This document shows, piece by piece, positions 28,834-44,012 of a stretch of DNA of 64,000 nt (the first letter of the stretch is position 1; every line of letters begins with the position of its first letter). Below the pieces are notes generated by a model, which was not told the DNA's origin, ran no database searches, and was given only the letters and a program-made list of their open reading frames with translations. Origin of the DNA: Haliea sp. E1-2-M8 (GTDB lineage: Bacteria > Pseudomonadota > Gammaproteobacteria > Pseudomonadales > Halieaceae); the NCBI RefSeq assembly GCF_030649675.1, contig NZ_JAUTDR010000005.1:124001-188000 (forward strand), read 5' to 3'. Both the position numbers and the translations under genes were made by a program.

Positions 28834-29318
28834 GGTGCGGCGGCGACCAGCAGAACCACCGCATGCGCGGCAATGCCTTCGCCGCGACCGGTGAATCCCA
28901 GCTTTTCCGTCGTGGTCGCTTTCACGTTGATCTGACCCTCCGTCACCAGCAGGTCCTGCGCCAGATTGGCACGCATGGCGTCGACGTGCGGCGCCATGCG
29001 TGGAGTCTCGGCGACCAGGGTGGCATCCATGTTCGCCAGCACCCAACCCTCGGCGTGTACCTGCTCTACCACCTTGCGCAGCAACTGGCGGCTGTCGACG
29101 CCGGCCAGGGCCGGGTCCGTGTCGGGAAAGTGGCGGCCGATATCACCGCGGCCGATGGCGCCGAGCAAGGCGTCGCAGAGGGCGTGCACCAGCACGTCGC
29201 CATCAGAGTGCGCCACCAGGCCCCGGGTGTGGGCAATGGCCACACCGCCCAGGGTGACCTCTAGCCCGGGGCCAAACCGGTGTACGTCAAACCCGTATCC
29301 AATGCGCATACCCGTCAT
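28830..29318 (-). CDS. ispF: 2-C-methyl-D-erythritol 2,4-cyclodiphosphate synthase
   Basis: IspF catalyses the fifth step of the MEP isoprenoid pathway. The 162-residue protein has the zinc ligands in GYGFDVHRF and [19 protein letters not shown], and the CMP-binding region [20 protein letters not shown]. The ATG at 29318 overlaps the ispD stop (ATGA). A second ATG three codons on (29309) would also give a complete enzyme. Confidence 0.95.
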   Translation of the reverse strand: MTGMRIGYGFDVHRFGPGLEVTLGGVAIAHTRGLVAHSDGDVLVHALCDALLGAIGRGDIGRHFPDTDPALAGVDSRQLLRKVVEQVHAEGWVLANMDATLVAETPRMAPHVDAMRANLAQDLLVTEGQINVKATTTEKLGFTGRGEGIAAHAVVLLVAAAP

Positions 29319-30016
29319 CCTGTTATCGACTCGCTGAGGTAAAAGGCCGCCAGCGCCAGATCCTGCGGCACCGTCACCTTGAGATTGCGGGATGATCCGG
29401 GCACCACCGCCACCGGGTGGCCGGCCCACTCCATGGCTGAAGCTTCGTCCGTGATGGCGGCTCCCGCCCACAGCGCCCCCTCGAGAGCGCCCACGAGTTC
29501 CCCCAGGCGGAACATCTGTGGGGTCTGGGCGCGCCAGAGCTGGCTGCGGTCGAGGGTGCCCAGCACCCGCCCATCGGCGGCAACCCGCTTGATGGTATCC
29601 ACTACCGGCTCCGCCAGCAGGGCTCCGGTGCCACTCGCCAGCACCGCTGCCACCAGGCGCTCGCCGTCCGCCGGCAACAGGCAGGGACGGGCCGCATCGT
29701 GCACCAGGACCCAGTCGTCTTCATGTGCAAATTCTTGCAGAACCCGCAGCGCCGCCAGTACCGAATCCGCGCGGCGGGCACCGCCCACTGCCAGCCGCAC
29801 CCGGGAGTTCGCGACCAGGGCGGGCGCCCGGGCGTCGCCCTCACCCAGGGCGACCACGACAGCCTCGACCGCGGCAATGGCCAACAGGGCGTCGAGACTG
29901 TGTTGCAACAGACTCTTGCCGGCGACCTCGAGATATTGCTTGGGCTGAGCCGCCGCCATTCTGGCGCCGATACCGGCCGCGGGTATGACGCCCCAGCAGC
30001 GCGCCTCGGACTTCAT
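29315..30016 (-). CDS. ispD: 2-C-methyl-D-erythritol 4-phosphate cytidylyltransferase
   Basis: IspD makes CDP-methylerythritol in the MEP pathway. The 233-residue protein has the nucleotide-binding [19 protein letters not shown] (residues 11-29), [11 protein letters not shown], the VVDTIKRV loop and the late [11 protein letters not shown]. The ATG overlaps the ftsB stop (ATGA). Separate ispD and ispF genes are adjacent, not fused. Confidence 0.95.
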   Translation of the reverse strand: MKSEARCWGVIPAAGIGARMAAAQPKQYLEVAGKSLLQHSLDALLAIAAVEAVVVALGEGDARAPALVANSRVRLAVGGARRADSVLAALRVLQEFAHEDDWVLVHDAARPCLLPADGERLVAAVLASGTGALLAEPVVDTIKRVAADGRVLGTLDRSQLWRAQTPQMFRLGELVGALEGALWAGAAITDEASAMEWAGHPVAVVPGSSRNLKVTVPQDLALAAFYLSESITG

Positions 30017-30390
30017 TCAGCCACGGTCTGCGTGTCGGGCGCGGTGGGAACTGCGCTCGCCTTTGCGGTGCCCACCGCGCGGCTGTGGTCGCTGCCTACC
30101 GAGGCCGCGGGGCGCTCCGACTCGGGGACAAACTGGTAGAAAATCTCGCCTTCGCGCACCAGCCCCAGCTGTTCCCGGGCCCGCTGCTCCAGCCCGTCGT
30201 TACCGGTCTGCAGGTCCAATACCTCACGCTCCAGCACCGCATTGCGTGCCTCCAGCTCGCGGTTGACGGCCTGCTGCGCCTCCACCTCCCGCTGCAGCCG
30301 GTGCTTTTCCGCCAGGCTGCCCTCGGCAATCCACAGGCGATACTGCAGCACGCCCAGCAAGGCGACGAGCGCGACCAGGAGGTATTTCAT
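30013..30390 (-). CDS. ftsB: Cell division protein FtsB
   Basis: FtsB is a single-pass inner-membrane protein that forms the FtsQLB divisome complex. The 125-residue protein has a short cytoplasmic start, one membrane helix (YLLVALVALLGVLQYRLWIA), a periplasmic leucine-zipper coiled coil (about residues 25-70) and the family motif EQRAREQLGLVREGEIFYQF. The tail of about 30 residues beyond this is Ser/Ala/Thr-rich and longer than in E. coli (103 residues total). It is 31 bp downstream of eno, the usual arrangement. Confidence 0.9.
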   Translation of the reverse strand: MKYLLVALVALLGVLQYRLWIAEGSLAEKHRLQREVEAQQAVNRELEARNAVLEREVLDLQTGNDGLEQRAREQLGLVREGEIFYQFVPESERPAASVGSDHSRAVGTAKASAVPTAPDTQTVAE

Positions 30391-30421
30391 CGCCGCGGCG
30401 GCCAGTTTACCGGCGCCAACT

Positions 30422-34250
<3,829 letters not shown>

Positions 34251-34365
34251 TTATGTACGCTGTGAATATGGACACCCAGGAGCGGCGCAGAGCGGCAAAC
34301 GAGCTGCCGGAGACTGGCGCATTTCCTGCGAAAAGATGGGAAATCAGGTTACCAGAAAGGGGGTG

Positions 34366-35715
34366 TCAGCTCAATCCACGGAAGCGGAAGTTATTTCGCT
34401 GCCAGAGCGGTCGCCAGGCAGCTGCACCGCCTTTGGCGAGTGTCCTCGGGGAGGCGCACAACCACAGGTCGGCCACGGCCACCAGCTCGTCGCCCAGGTA
34501 CAGCAGCGGCAGCCGATCGCGCCACCAGGGTGGCACTCCGCCTTCCTGCAGCAATTTCTTCAGGCGCTGGCTGCGGGCTTTCCCCTGCGGTTGACAGCGC
34601 TCGCCGCCGCTGCGGTTGCGCACCGCGAGGAATTCTCCCGGCCCCAGCGCAATACCCGGCCCCGTGCCCGCCGGCACCAGTTCCAGCCTGTCGGCCCCGG
34701 GCAGCTCCAGCGGCGCGCCGGGCGCAAGCGCGCCCGCATCGGCCCAGAGAGCGGCCTCTTCTATTGGCAGCAGGTAGACCCCGTCGCCGAAGCGCCGCAA
34801 ACGCTGCCCGCTCCAGGCCAGCTCCGGACTGCCGCCCCCGGACCGCAACTGGCGCAGGAATTCGCCGACCGGCGCCCGCGGCGGTGCCGGCAGGCCCTGC
34901 CCCGCCAGCCACTCCTGCAGGACCAGCCAACCGGCATCGGCCGGGTCCCGCAGCAGGCTGGATACCGGAATACCGGGGTCACCCAGCAGCGTGGCGCAGG
35001 GTGGCGGCGTGGGCAGCAGCTGTTCCAGCACCGCTGCCGCGGAACCCAATTGTCGCGCCGAACGCACTACGCTGCCGCGGTATTCCGGCCAGCGCCGGGC
35101 CAGCAGGGGCAGCACTTCATGGCGCAGATAATTGCGGTCGAACCCGGTGTCGGTGTTGGAGGGGTCATCGACCCACTGCAGTCGATGCCGCCGGGCACAG
35201 GCTTCCAGCGCCGCACGGGGCCACGGCAGTAACGGCCGTGACAGCAGGCCCGCGCCCAGCGGCCGCAACGCCGGCATACCCTGCAGGCCGCGCAGACCGG
35301 CACCGCGCAACCAGCGCAGCAGCAGCGTCTCCACCTGGTCGTCCTGATGGTGGGCAAAAAACATCACATCAGCCGCTTCCAAGGTGTCTGCCAAAGCCCG
35401 GTAGCGGGCATCGCGGGCAGCCGCTTCCGTACCCCTGCCGTCGGCGTCCACCGCAACCTTGCGCAACAGCAGCGGTACCCCGAGAGCGGCGCAGACTCGC
35501 TCACAATGCCGCTCCCAATCCGCGGCCGCTGGCTGCAGGTTGTGGTTGACGTGGACCGCGGTGAGAGGCGGCGCCCCGGGATGGGTCTGCCGATAATCGT
35601 GCAGCAGATGCAACAGGACGGTGGAATCCAGGCCGCCGCTGAAGGCCAGCAGCCAGTGCCCCGCGCCCGCGTGGGGCTCCAGCGCAGACGCCAGGCTTGA
35701 GGTGTCGAGGATCAT
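34366..35715 (-). CDS. tilS: tRNA(Ile)-lysidine synthase
   Basis: TilS modifies C34 of the CAU-anticodon tRNA-Ile to lysidine so that it reads AUA; it is essential. The 449-residue protein has the PP-loop LLAFSGGLDSTVLL (residues 22-35), FFAHHQDDQVETLLLRWLRG, and the substrate-binding DDPSNTDTGFDRNYLRHEVL. A C-terminal domain (LKKLLQEGGVPPWWRDRLPL) binds the tRNA. ATG 35715 is 25 bp past the accA stop; the longer open frame upstream overlaps accA and is not coding. Confidence 0.95.
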   Translation of the reverse strand: MILDTSSLASALEPHAGAGHWLLAFSGGLDSTVLLHLLHDYRQTHPGAPPLTAVHVNHNLQPAAADWERHCERVCAALGVPLLLRKVAVDADGRGTEAAARDARYRALADTLEAADVMFFAHHQDDQVETLLLRWLRGAGLRGLQGMPALRPLGAGLLSRPLLPWPRAALEACARRHRLQWVDDPSNTDTGFDRNYLRHEVLPLLARRWPEYRGSVVRSARQLGSAAAVLEQLLPTPPPCATLLGDPGIPVSSLLRDPADAGWLVLQEWLAGQGLPAPPRAPVGEFLRQLRSGGGSPELAWSGQRLRRFGDGVYLLPIEEAALWADAGALAPGAPLELPGADRLELVPAGTGPGIALGPGEFLAVRNRSGGERCQPQGKARSQRLKKLLQEGGVPPWWRDRLPLLYLGDELVAVADLWLCASPRTLAKGGAAAWRPLWQRNNFRFRGLS

Positions 35716-35740
35716 TCCACCGCCCGCCGGTGGCGCGAGC

Positions 35741-36688
35741 TCAGTTGCCGTAGGACATGAGGCGCTGGTAGCGCTGCTCGAGCATGTCCTCGAGCGGAAT
35801 CTGCTGCAGCCGCTCCAACTGCGTGACCAGGTGAGCCTGGATGCGCTCGGCCATCTGCTCGACGTTGCGATGGGCGCCGCCCATGGGCTCCGGGATGGTG
35901 GCATCAACAATACCCAGATCCTGCAGGACCTTGGAGGTTACGCCCATGGCCGCCGCCGCATCCGGCGCATGGGCCGTACTTTTCCAGATGATATTGGCGC
36001 AACCCTCGGGGGAGATGACGAAATAGGTGGCGTACTGGAGCATGGCCAGGTGGTCGCCCACCCCGATACCCAGCGCGCCACCGGAACTGCCCTCGCCGAT
36101 CACCACGCAGACAATAGGGGTCGCCAAGCGCGACATCACCGCCAGGTTCTGTGCAATGGCTTCGCTGATACCGCGCTCCTCGGAATCGATCCCGGGATAG
36201 GCTCCGGGGGTATCGATCAGGGTGATGACCGGCATCCGGAAGCGCTCGGCCATCTGCATCAGGCGCAGCGCCTTGCGGTAGCCCTCGGGCTTGGGCATGC
36301 CAAAATTGCGCAGTACCTTGTCCTTTACCGCGCGCCCCTTCTCCTGACCGATAACCATGACCGGGCGCCCGCAGAGACGGGCGGTGCCGCCGACGATCGC
36401 GTGATCATCGCCGAAGTGGCGGTCACCGTGTAGTTCGTCAAAGTCGGTAAAAACGCGGTTGATATAATCCAGCGTGTAGGGGCGCCGGGGGTGGCGGGCT
36501 ACCTTGACGATCTCCCAGGCACTCAGGTTGGAATAGATTTTCTCGGTGAGTTTGGCGCTCTTCTCCCGCAGGGTGCGGATTTCCTCGCTGATGTTGATAT
36601 CCGCGTCGGTTCCCACCAGCTGCAGTTCTTCGATCTTGACTTCAAGCTCGGCGATGGGCTGTTCAAAATCAAGGTAGTTGGGATTCAT
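35741..36688 (-). CDS. accA: Acetyl-CoA carboxylase carboxyltransferase subunit alpha
   Basis: AccA with AccD forms the carboxyltransferase that makes malonyl-CoA for fatty acid synthesis. The 315-residue protein has an N-terminal helical hairpin ([12 protein letters not shown]) and a crotonase-like core. Characteristic are the [13 protein letters not shown] strand, [18 protein letters not shown], and the oxyanion-hole [18 protein letters not shown] 36688. The usual neighbour dnaE is not upstream; instead the oad operon ends 102 bp away on the same strand. Confidence 0.97.
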   Translation of the reverse strand: MNPNYLDFEQPIAELEVKIEELQLVGTDADINISEEIRTLREKSAKLTEKIYSNLSAWEIVKVARHPRRPYTLDYINRVFTDFDELHGDRHFGDDHAIVGGTARLCGRPVMVIGQEKGRAVKDKVLRNFGMPKPEGYRKALRLMQMAERFRMPVITLIDTPGAYPGIDSEERGISEAIAQNLAVMSRLATPIVCVVIGEGSSGGALGIGVGDHLAMLQYATYFVISPEGCANIIWKSTAHAPDAAAAMGVTSKVLQDLGIVDATIPEPMGGAHRNVEQMAERIQAHLVTQLERLQQIPLEDMLEQRYQRLMSYGN

Positions 36689-36790
36689 GCGGACTCTGGC
36701 TCAGCGGTTGTTGTCAGCGCCACAGTGTACAAAATTAATGCCTCAGGCACCAATCGGCGCCTGCCGCAACCACCCCGGGAGAGCCAGACT

Positions 36791-38095
36791 TCAGCCGCCG
36801 ACCAGGCTGATCATTACCCCTGCGGCAACCGCCGAACCGACCACCCCCGCCACGTTGGGACCCATGGCGTGCATCAGCAGATAGTTGTGGGGGTTGGCTT
36901 CCAGGCCGACCTTGTTGCTGACCCGGGCAGCCATGGGCACCGCGGAAACCCCCGCGGAGCCGATCAAGGGATTCAGCGGGTTGCTGCCAAACCGGTTCAT
37001 GAGTTTGGCGATCAGCACCCCGGAGGCGGTGCCAATGGCAAACGCGATGATACCCAGACCCATGATGCCCAGGGTGTTGATGTCGAGGAACTCGTCCGCC
37101 ACCAGCTTGGAGCCGACCGAAAGCCCGAGGAAAATCGTGGTGATATTGATCAGCGCATTCTGCGCCGTGTCACTCAGGCGCCCGACGACACCGCACTCTT
37201 TCATCAGGTTGCCGAAACAGAACATGCCCAGCAGCGGTGCCGCGGCGGGCAGCAGCAGCGCCACCAGAATCAACAGCACCAGTGGGAACACTATCTTTTC
37301 CCGCCGCGACACTACCCGCAGCTGGGTCATGACGATTTCGCGCTCGGCCTGGGTGGTCAGCGCCCGCATGATGGGCGGCTGGATCAAGGGTACCAGCGCC
37401 ATGTAGGAATAGGCGGCGACTGCGATCGGGCCGAGCAGGTCGGGTGCCAGTATGCTGGCCACGTAGATCGCTGTGGGGCCGTCGGCGCCGCCGATGATGC
37501 CTATAGCCGCGGCGTCCGCCAGGCTGAAGTCCATGATCCCCAGAGAGGCGAGGCCCACCGCGCCCAGCACCGTGGCAAAGATCCCGAACTGGGCTGCTGC
37601 CCCCAGGAACAGGGTACGCGGATTGGCCAATAGCGGACCGAAATCCGTCATCGCCCCCACCCCCATGAAAATCACCAGTGGCGCCACACCGCTGGCGATT
37701 GCCACCATGTAGAAGTTGTACAGCATGCCGTTGCCGTAGCCGGCCTGCTCGGCGATACGAGTGGCGGCCAGTTGCTGCGTCAGGTCGGCACTGGCGAGGG
37801 TATCCAGCAGGGCCCTGGCATCGGCGATCGCGCTACTGCCGAGCGCCGCCGCCATATCCGCGAACACCACGGGGTCGGCGCCGTGCAGAGCGTTCTCCGC
37901 GGCCGAGTAGGCCAGCCCGGCGCCGGGGATATTGGCCAATATGCCGCCAAAACCGATGGGCACCAGCAGCAGGGGCTCGAAGCCCTTGCGGATCGCCAGG
38001 AACAGTAAAACGATCCCGATCAGAATCATTGCCGCCTGACCCGGCTCGAACTGGGCCAGGCCCGTGGATTCCCAGAGCCGTAGAAGATTGTCCAT
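36791..38095 (-). CDS. oadB: Oxaloacetate decarboxylase Na+ pump, beta subunit
   Basis: The membrane subunit that decarboxylates carboxybiotin and exports Na+. The 434-residue protein has about nine membrane segments and the conserved Asp-bearing motifs [15 protein letters not shown] and [13 protein letters not shown], plus [17 protein letters not shown] near the end. ATG 38095 is used; the in-frame TTG at 38104 overlaps the oadA stop. It forms an operon with oadA and oadG. Confidence 0.95.
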   Translation of the reverse strand: MDNLLRLWESTGLAQFEPGQAAMILIGIVLLFLAIRKGFEPLLLVPIGFGGILANIPGAGLAYSAAENALHGADPVVFADMAAALGSSAIADARALLDTLASADLTQQLAATRIAEQAGYGNGMLYNFYMVAIASGVAPLVIFMGVGAMTDFGPLLANPRTLFLGAAAQFGIFATVLGAVGLASLGIMDFSLADAAAIGIIGGADGPTAIYVASILAPDLLGPIAVAAYSYMALVPLIQPPIMRALTTQAEREIVMTQLRVVSRREKIVFPLVLLILVALLLPAAAPLLGMFCFGNLMKECGVVGRLSDTAQNALINITTIFLGLSVGSKLVADEFLDINTLGIMGLGIIAFAIGTASGVLIAKLMNRFGSNPLNPLIGSAGVSAVPMAARVSNKVGLEANPHNYLLMHAMGPNVAGVVGSAVAAGVMISLVGG

Positions 38096-38100
38096 GGCCG

Positions 38101-39915
38101 TCAATCCAGCATGATCAGGGTGTCACCCACGCCGACCGTGTCGCCGGCCTTGACCTCAACGCTGACCACCCGGCCATCCCGGGGCGAGCGCACTTCGGTT
38201 TCCATTTTCATGGCCTCGAGCAGGACGATCACCTGCCCCGATTTCACCGTGTCCCCGGGTTTCACGCCCACTTTGAATATATTGCCCGCCAGCGGGGCCG
38301 GCAGCGGCTCGCCCGGGCCAGCGGAGGTGGGTTCTTCAGGCGGCGCTGCCGGCTGGACCGCGGCCACGTCGCCACCCTCGGCCACTTCAACCACATAGGA
38401 CTGGCCATTGACCTTCACTGTGTAGACGCCGGCGTCCGCAGCCGTCGTCGGAACCTTGCCGGCCGGCTTGTCCGCCGCCTTGGCGCCGGTGGCCGCGGCG
38501 GGTTCCACTGCCGCATCCGGTGCCGGCTCGAAGGCGCTGGCATCGCCGCGGTGCTTGAGGAACTTGAGGCCAATCTGCGGGAACAGCGCGTAGGTGAGGA
38601 CGTCGTCCACCTGCTGCTCCCCCTCCTCCAGGGCAATGTCCTGCTCCCGGGCAAGGCTGTGCAGCTCCGCGGTCAGGGCTTCCAGCTCGGGCTCCAGCAG
38701 ATCCGCCGGGCGACAGGTTATCACCTCGCCGCCCTCCAGCACCCGCTCCTGCAGCTCCTTGTTGACCGGTGCCGGAGTGACCCCGTATTCCCCTTTCAGC
38801 ACCCCCGCGGTCTCCCGGGAAATGGACTTGTAGCGCTCTCCGGTGAGCACGTTGATAACAGCCTGGGTGCCGACAATCTGTGAGGTCGGGGTAACCAGGG
38901 GAATGAAGCCGAGATCCTCCCGTACCCGGGGAATTTCCTGCAGCACCTCGTCCATGCGGTCGGCGGCACCCTGCTCCCGCAGCTGGCTCTCCATGTTGGT
39001 CAGCATACCGCCCGGAACCTGCGCCACGAGAATGCGTGCATCCACGCCGCGCAGGGAGCCCTCGAACTGCGCGTACTTCTTGCGCACCTCGCGGAAGTAG
39101 GCCGCGATCGACGCCAGTTTTTCAATATCGAGCCCGGTGTCGCGGTCGCCGCCGGCGAAAATGGCTACCACCGATTCCGTCGGCGAGTGGCCGTAGGTCA
39201 TCGACATCGAGGAAATGGAGGTGTCGACATTATCGATGCCGGCCTCGACACATTTCAGGATCGTCGCCGTCGAGAGACCGGTGGTGGCGTGGCACTGCAT
39301 GTGGATGGGAATGGCGCAGGACTCTTTCAAACGCCGCACCAGCTCGTAACCCTCATAGGGTCGCAGCAGGCCCGCCATATCCTTGATCGCAATCGAGTCC
39401 GCGCCCATGTCCTCGATGCGCTTGCCCTGCTCCACCCACGTCTCAATGGTGTGCACCGGGCTCAGGGTGTAGGAAATGGTGCCCTGAGCGTGTTTGCCCA
39501 CATCCTTGACCGCCTGCAGCGCCACCTCGATGTTGCGCATGTCGTTCATGGCGTCGAACACCCGGAATACATCGATGCCGTTGTGGGCGGCACGCTCGAC
39601 GAACTTGCGCACCACATCGTCCGCGTAATGGCGATAGCCAAGGATATTCTGGCCCCGCAACAGCATTTGCTGAGGCGTTTTGGGCATGGCCTTCTTCAAT
39701 TGGCGGATGCGGTCCCAGGGGTCCTCACCGAGGTAGCGGATGCAGGCATCAAAGGTCGCGCCACCCCAGGACTCCAGGGACCAGAAGCCGACCCCGTCGA
39801 GCTCTGCGGCAATGGGCAGCATATCGTCCAGGCGCATGCGCGTTGCCAGCAGGGACTGGTGCGCGTCGCGCAGAACCACGTCGGTAATGCCCAGTGGGCG
39901 CCTCTCGTCTTGCAT
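38101..39915 (-). CDS. oadA: Oxaloacetate decarboxylase Na+ pump, alpha subunit
   Basis: The biotin-carrying carboxyltransferase of the sodium pump. The 604-residue protein has a TIM-barrel carboxyltransferase domain ([18 protein letters not shown], metal-binding [10 protein letters not shown]), a conserved PYC_OADA domain, and an Ala/Pro-rich linker. A biotinyl domain follows with Lys570 in [14 protein letters not shown] 39915 is preferred to the TTG just upstream. The enzyme converts oxaloacetate to pyruvate while exporting Na+, or may run backwards as an anaplerotic step; PEP carboxylase is encoded elsewhere in the window. Confidence 0.96.
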   Translation of the reverse strand: MQDERRPLGITDVVLRDAHQSLLATRMRLDDMLPIAAELDGVGFWSLESWGGATFDACIRYLGEDPWDRIRQLKKAMPKTPQQMLLRGQNILGYRHYADDVVRKFVERAAHNGIDVFRVFDAMNDMRNIEVALQAVKDVGKHAQGTISYTLSPVHTIETWVEQGKRIEDMGADSIAIKDMAGLLRPYEGYELVRRLKESCAIPIHMQCHATTGLSTATILKCVEAGIDNVDTSISSMSMTYGHSPTESVVAIFAGGDRDTGLDIEKLASIAAYFREVRKKYAQFEGSLRGVDARILVAQVPGGMLTNMESQLREQGAADRMDEVLQEIPRVREDLGFIPLVTPTSQIVGTQAVINVLTGERYKSISRETAGVLKGEYGVTPAPVNKELQERVLEGGEVITCRPADLLEPELEALTAELHSLAREQDIALEEGEQQVDDVLTYALFPQIGLKFLKHRGDASAFEPAPDAAVEPAAATGAKAADKPAGKVPTTAADAGVYTVKVNGQSYVVEVAEGGDVAAVQPAAPPEEPTSAGPGEPLPAPLAGNIFKVGVKPGDTVKSGQVIVLLEAMKMETEVRSPRDGRVVSVEVKAGDTVGVGDTLIMLD

Positions 39916-39940
39916 CAACTAAACCTCTTTGGTTAGAGCG

Positions 39941-40180
39941 TCAGTGCCGCTGTTTTCTGTGCTGGTGGATAGCGGCGGTAATTACGGCTACAAGTTCAGC
40001 CTGGCCGGGACCGGTGGCGGATATGGGCGCCGGACCTGCAGGCGCTGCCACAGAGGACTCAACCTGCTCCGGGAAAAAGCGGGACATGAACCTCGAGGTC
40101 AGCGAGGTGACCAGCACCAGCAGGGACAGGAAGATACCCACGGCGCCGACGCCGAAGAGCATCAGCTCCACTCCCTGCAT
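39941..40180 (-). CDS. oadG: Oxaloacetate decarboxylase Na+ pump, gamma subunit
   Basis: The small subunit that anchors the alpha subunit to the membrane and binds Zn2+ through its C-terminus. From ATG 40180 it has 79 residues: one membrane helix (MLFGVGAVGIFLSLLVLVTSL), then a Pro/Ala linker and an end rich in His (HQHRKQRH) that could bind metal. An AGGA lies 10 bases upstream. An in-frame ATG pair at 40243 would add 21 residues without a ribosome site. It heads the operon oadG-oadA-oadB. Confidence 0.85.
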   Translation of the reverse strand: MQGVELMLFGVGAVGIFLSLLVLVTSLTSRFMSRFFPEQVESSVAAPAGPAPISATGPGQAELVAVITAAIHQHRKQRH

Positions 40181-40298
40181 GAAAATATCGTCCTGCTGGC
40201 CCACTCTCCCCCCTCCCGGCTGGTTCAAATTACCGACCATCATAAATCAGGAACGGCGCCAGGCGCCAATGGCGGATGTCAGGCTGCCGGATTTTGGG

Positions 40299-40345
40299 CA
40301 CCTCGCCGGTAGCACCTCGCCGGTAGCACCTCGCCGGTAACACCT
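40299..40345. repeat. 14-bp tandem repeat array, three units
   Basis: CACCTCGCCGGTAG twice, then CACCTCGCCGGTAA, followed by a partial CACCT. It sits in the 217-bp divergent region between oadG and dusC, about 55 bp before the dusC start. The period and the CACCT start are the same as in the array at 3514-3597, while the rest of the unit differs. Confidence 0.85.
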
Positions 40346-40397
40346 AAACATGGGGGGCTGACATCGTTATACTGGCGGATTGAAATGGAGACCTGCC

Positions 40398-42175
<1,778 letters not shown>

Positions 42176-42196
42176 GCGACACCCCGGGGCGCCCGG

Positions 42197-43855
42197 TTAC
42201 GGCTGCAGCGAGGCGTCGCGGGCGCGCTTGAACTCCACCCCATCGTGCCAGTCGGGGAAATCCCGGTTGGCAGCGAGCTCGCGCCCCATCTGCAGCAGCA
42301 ACATGACTTCTTGGGCGGCACCGCTCAAGTCCCAGGCAGGATCGTATTCGTCCGACGGCTTGTGGTAATGATTGGCGGTATAGTCCCGCAGGCGCTCGTC
42401 CCCCCAGGCCTTGCCATGTTCGATACTGTCCGTGGCATTGGTCAGGTACAGGGCGGGGATACCGACCCGGGCCAGGGAGAAATGGTCAGAGCGGTAGTAG
42501 GAACCTTTCTCGGGGTAGGGTTCCTGTACCACCACCCTGCCCTGGGCTTCCGCCGCCCGGGCCAGGTAGTCCTCCAGCTCGCTGTTGCCATAACCCACCA
42601 CCGCCACGTCCCGGGTCCGGCCGAGGTTGCCGGCGGCGATATTGTCCATATTGAAATTGGCCACGGTTTTCGCGGCGGGAAAGATGGGGTTTTCACTGTA
42701 GAACTTCGACCCCAGCAGTCCCGACTCCTCGGCGGTTACTGCCAAAAACAGGATCGAGCGTTCCGGCGGTGTCTCCTGGGCCAGGAACTGGCGGGCAATC
42801 GCGAGCAGGCCTGCAACCCCCGAGGCATTGTCGCTGGCGCCGTTGTAGATGTTGTCACCCTCGTCGTCCGGGCGCACCCCGAGGTGATCCCAGTGCGCGG
42901 TGTAGATGATCACCTCGTCCGGATGGGTGGACCCCGGGATCAGCGCGACCACGTTGCGTGACAGGCTGTCAGCCAGGCTGTTTTCCAGCTGCACGGATGC
43001 GCTGAAGCCGGTCAGGGGCCGGGCCTTGAAGCCCGGCTTCTGCGCAGCCTGCTTGCTGGCCTGGTAATCCAGGCCGGCGGCCGTAAACAGGGCTTCCGCC
43101 TGGGCCAGGGGCAGCCAGCCCTCGATTGCCAGCTTGTCCCGGTGACCGTCGTCCGCGGTCAGGCCTATATTGGCGCCGGACCAGCTGTTGCGTACGACCT
43201 CCCAGGGGTAGGACGCGGCGTCGGTCTCGTGCACGATCAGGGCGGCGGCGGCGCCCTGCCTCACCGCCTCAGCGTATTTGTAATCCCAGCGCCCGTAATA
43301 GGTCATGCTATTGCCGTTGAACAACGCCGGATCCTGGGTGCCATAGCCGGGGTCGTTGACCAGGACGACAACCGTTTTGCCGGTGACGTCAACGCCGGCG
43401 TAGTCGTTCCAGCCGCGCTCGGGTGCATTGATACCGTAACCAACAAACACCAGTTCGGAATCTTCAATGCCGGTCGTGGCCACCTGCTGCTGGGTGGCCA
43501 CCATCATCTCGCTGCCATAGGCCAGATCCGCGCTGAATTCGGGACCCCGGATCGCCAGCACCGCGGTGGGTGCGCTGGTAACCGCAGTGATCGGCACCTC
43601 CTGGACCCAGCTGCCGCGGTTACCTGGCTGCGCGCCCAGCGCGGCGAAATGCCGTTGCAGCCAGGTGATGGTCTTGTCTTCCCCGGGGGTGCCGGGCTCG
43701 CGACCCTGGTAGGAATCATCGGCGAGTTCGTCAATATGAAAGTGCAGGTCGCGCTGGATCTGCGCGTCGGTGTCTGCAGCGGGGGGTTGCCCGGCGTGGA
43801 CCAGGGCGACGCTGAAGGCGATACTGGCGGTCAGCAGGGTCAGGATCTTGCTCAT
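42197..43855 (-). CDS. Secreted M28-family zinc aminopeptidase
   Basis: A 552-residue exported peptidase. It has a signal peptide (MSKILTLLTASIAFSVALVHA), a PA-like inserted domain (SELVFVGYGINAPERGW to IVHETD), and an M28 catalytic domain. The two-zinc ligands are visible in TAHWDHLG, GASDNASGVAG, TAEESGLLGS, NFNMDNIAAG and YYRSDHFSLA. It probably removes N-terminal residues from peptides in the periplasm or medium. The neighbouring divergent gene encodes a proton-coupled peptide importer, so the two could serve peptide scavenging. ATG 43855 has GGAG 5 bases upstream. Confidence 0.92.
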   Translation of the reverse strand: MSKILTLLTASIAFSVALVHAGQPPAADTDAQIQRDLHFHIDELADDSYQGREPGTPGEDKTITWLQRHFAALGAQPGNRGSWVQEVPITAVTSAPTAVLAIRGPEFSADLAYGSEMMVATQQQVATTGIEDSELVFVGYGINAPERGWNDYAGVDVTGKTVVVLVNDPGYGTQDPALFNGNSMTYYGRWDYKYAEAVRQGAAAALIVHETDAASYPWEVVRNSWSGANIGLTADDGHRDKLAIEGWLPLAQAEALFTAAGLDYQASKQAAQKPGFKARPLTGFSASVQLENSLADSLSRNVVALIPGSTHPDEVIIYTAHWDHLGVRPDDEGDNIYNGASDNASGVAGLLAIARQFLAQETPPERSILFLAVTAEESGLLGSKFYSENPIFPAAKTVANFNMDNIAAGNLGRTRDVAVVGYGNSELEDYLARAAEAQGRVVVQEPYPEKGSYYRSDHFSLARVGIPALYLTNATDSIEHGKAWGDERLRDYTANHYHKPSDEYDPAWDLSGAAQEVMLLLQMGRELAANRDFPDWHDGVEFKRARDASLQP

Positions 43856-44012
43856 GTAGTCTCCGCGAAGGTAGAAGCAGTGGCGTTCATGGTACCCGCA
43901 TCGCGACGGGCGCGCACCTTGCGCGCGAGCGAGGGCAAATGCAGACCATGAGTGGTACTCTTGCCGGCCGTGCCGGGGGCCTCTGCCCCGCTCTAATAAA
44001 GGACCCTGAATA

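Noticed and set aside
36689-36790. Terminator or promoter in the 102-bp accA/oadB gap
   Set aside because: GC-rich short inverted matches occur, but without a T-run or a convincing -35/-10 pair.
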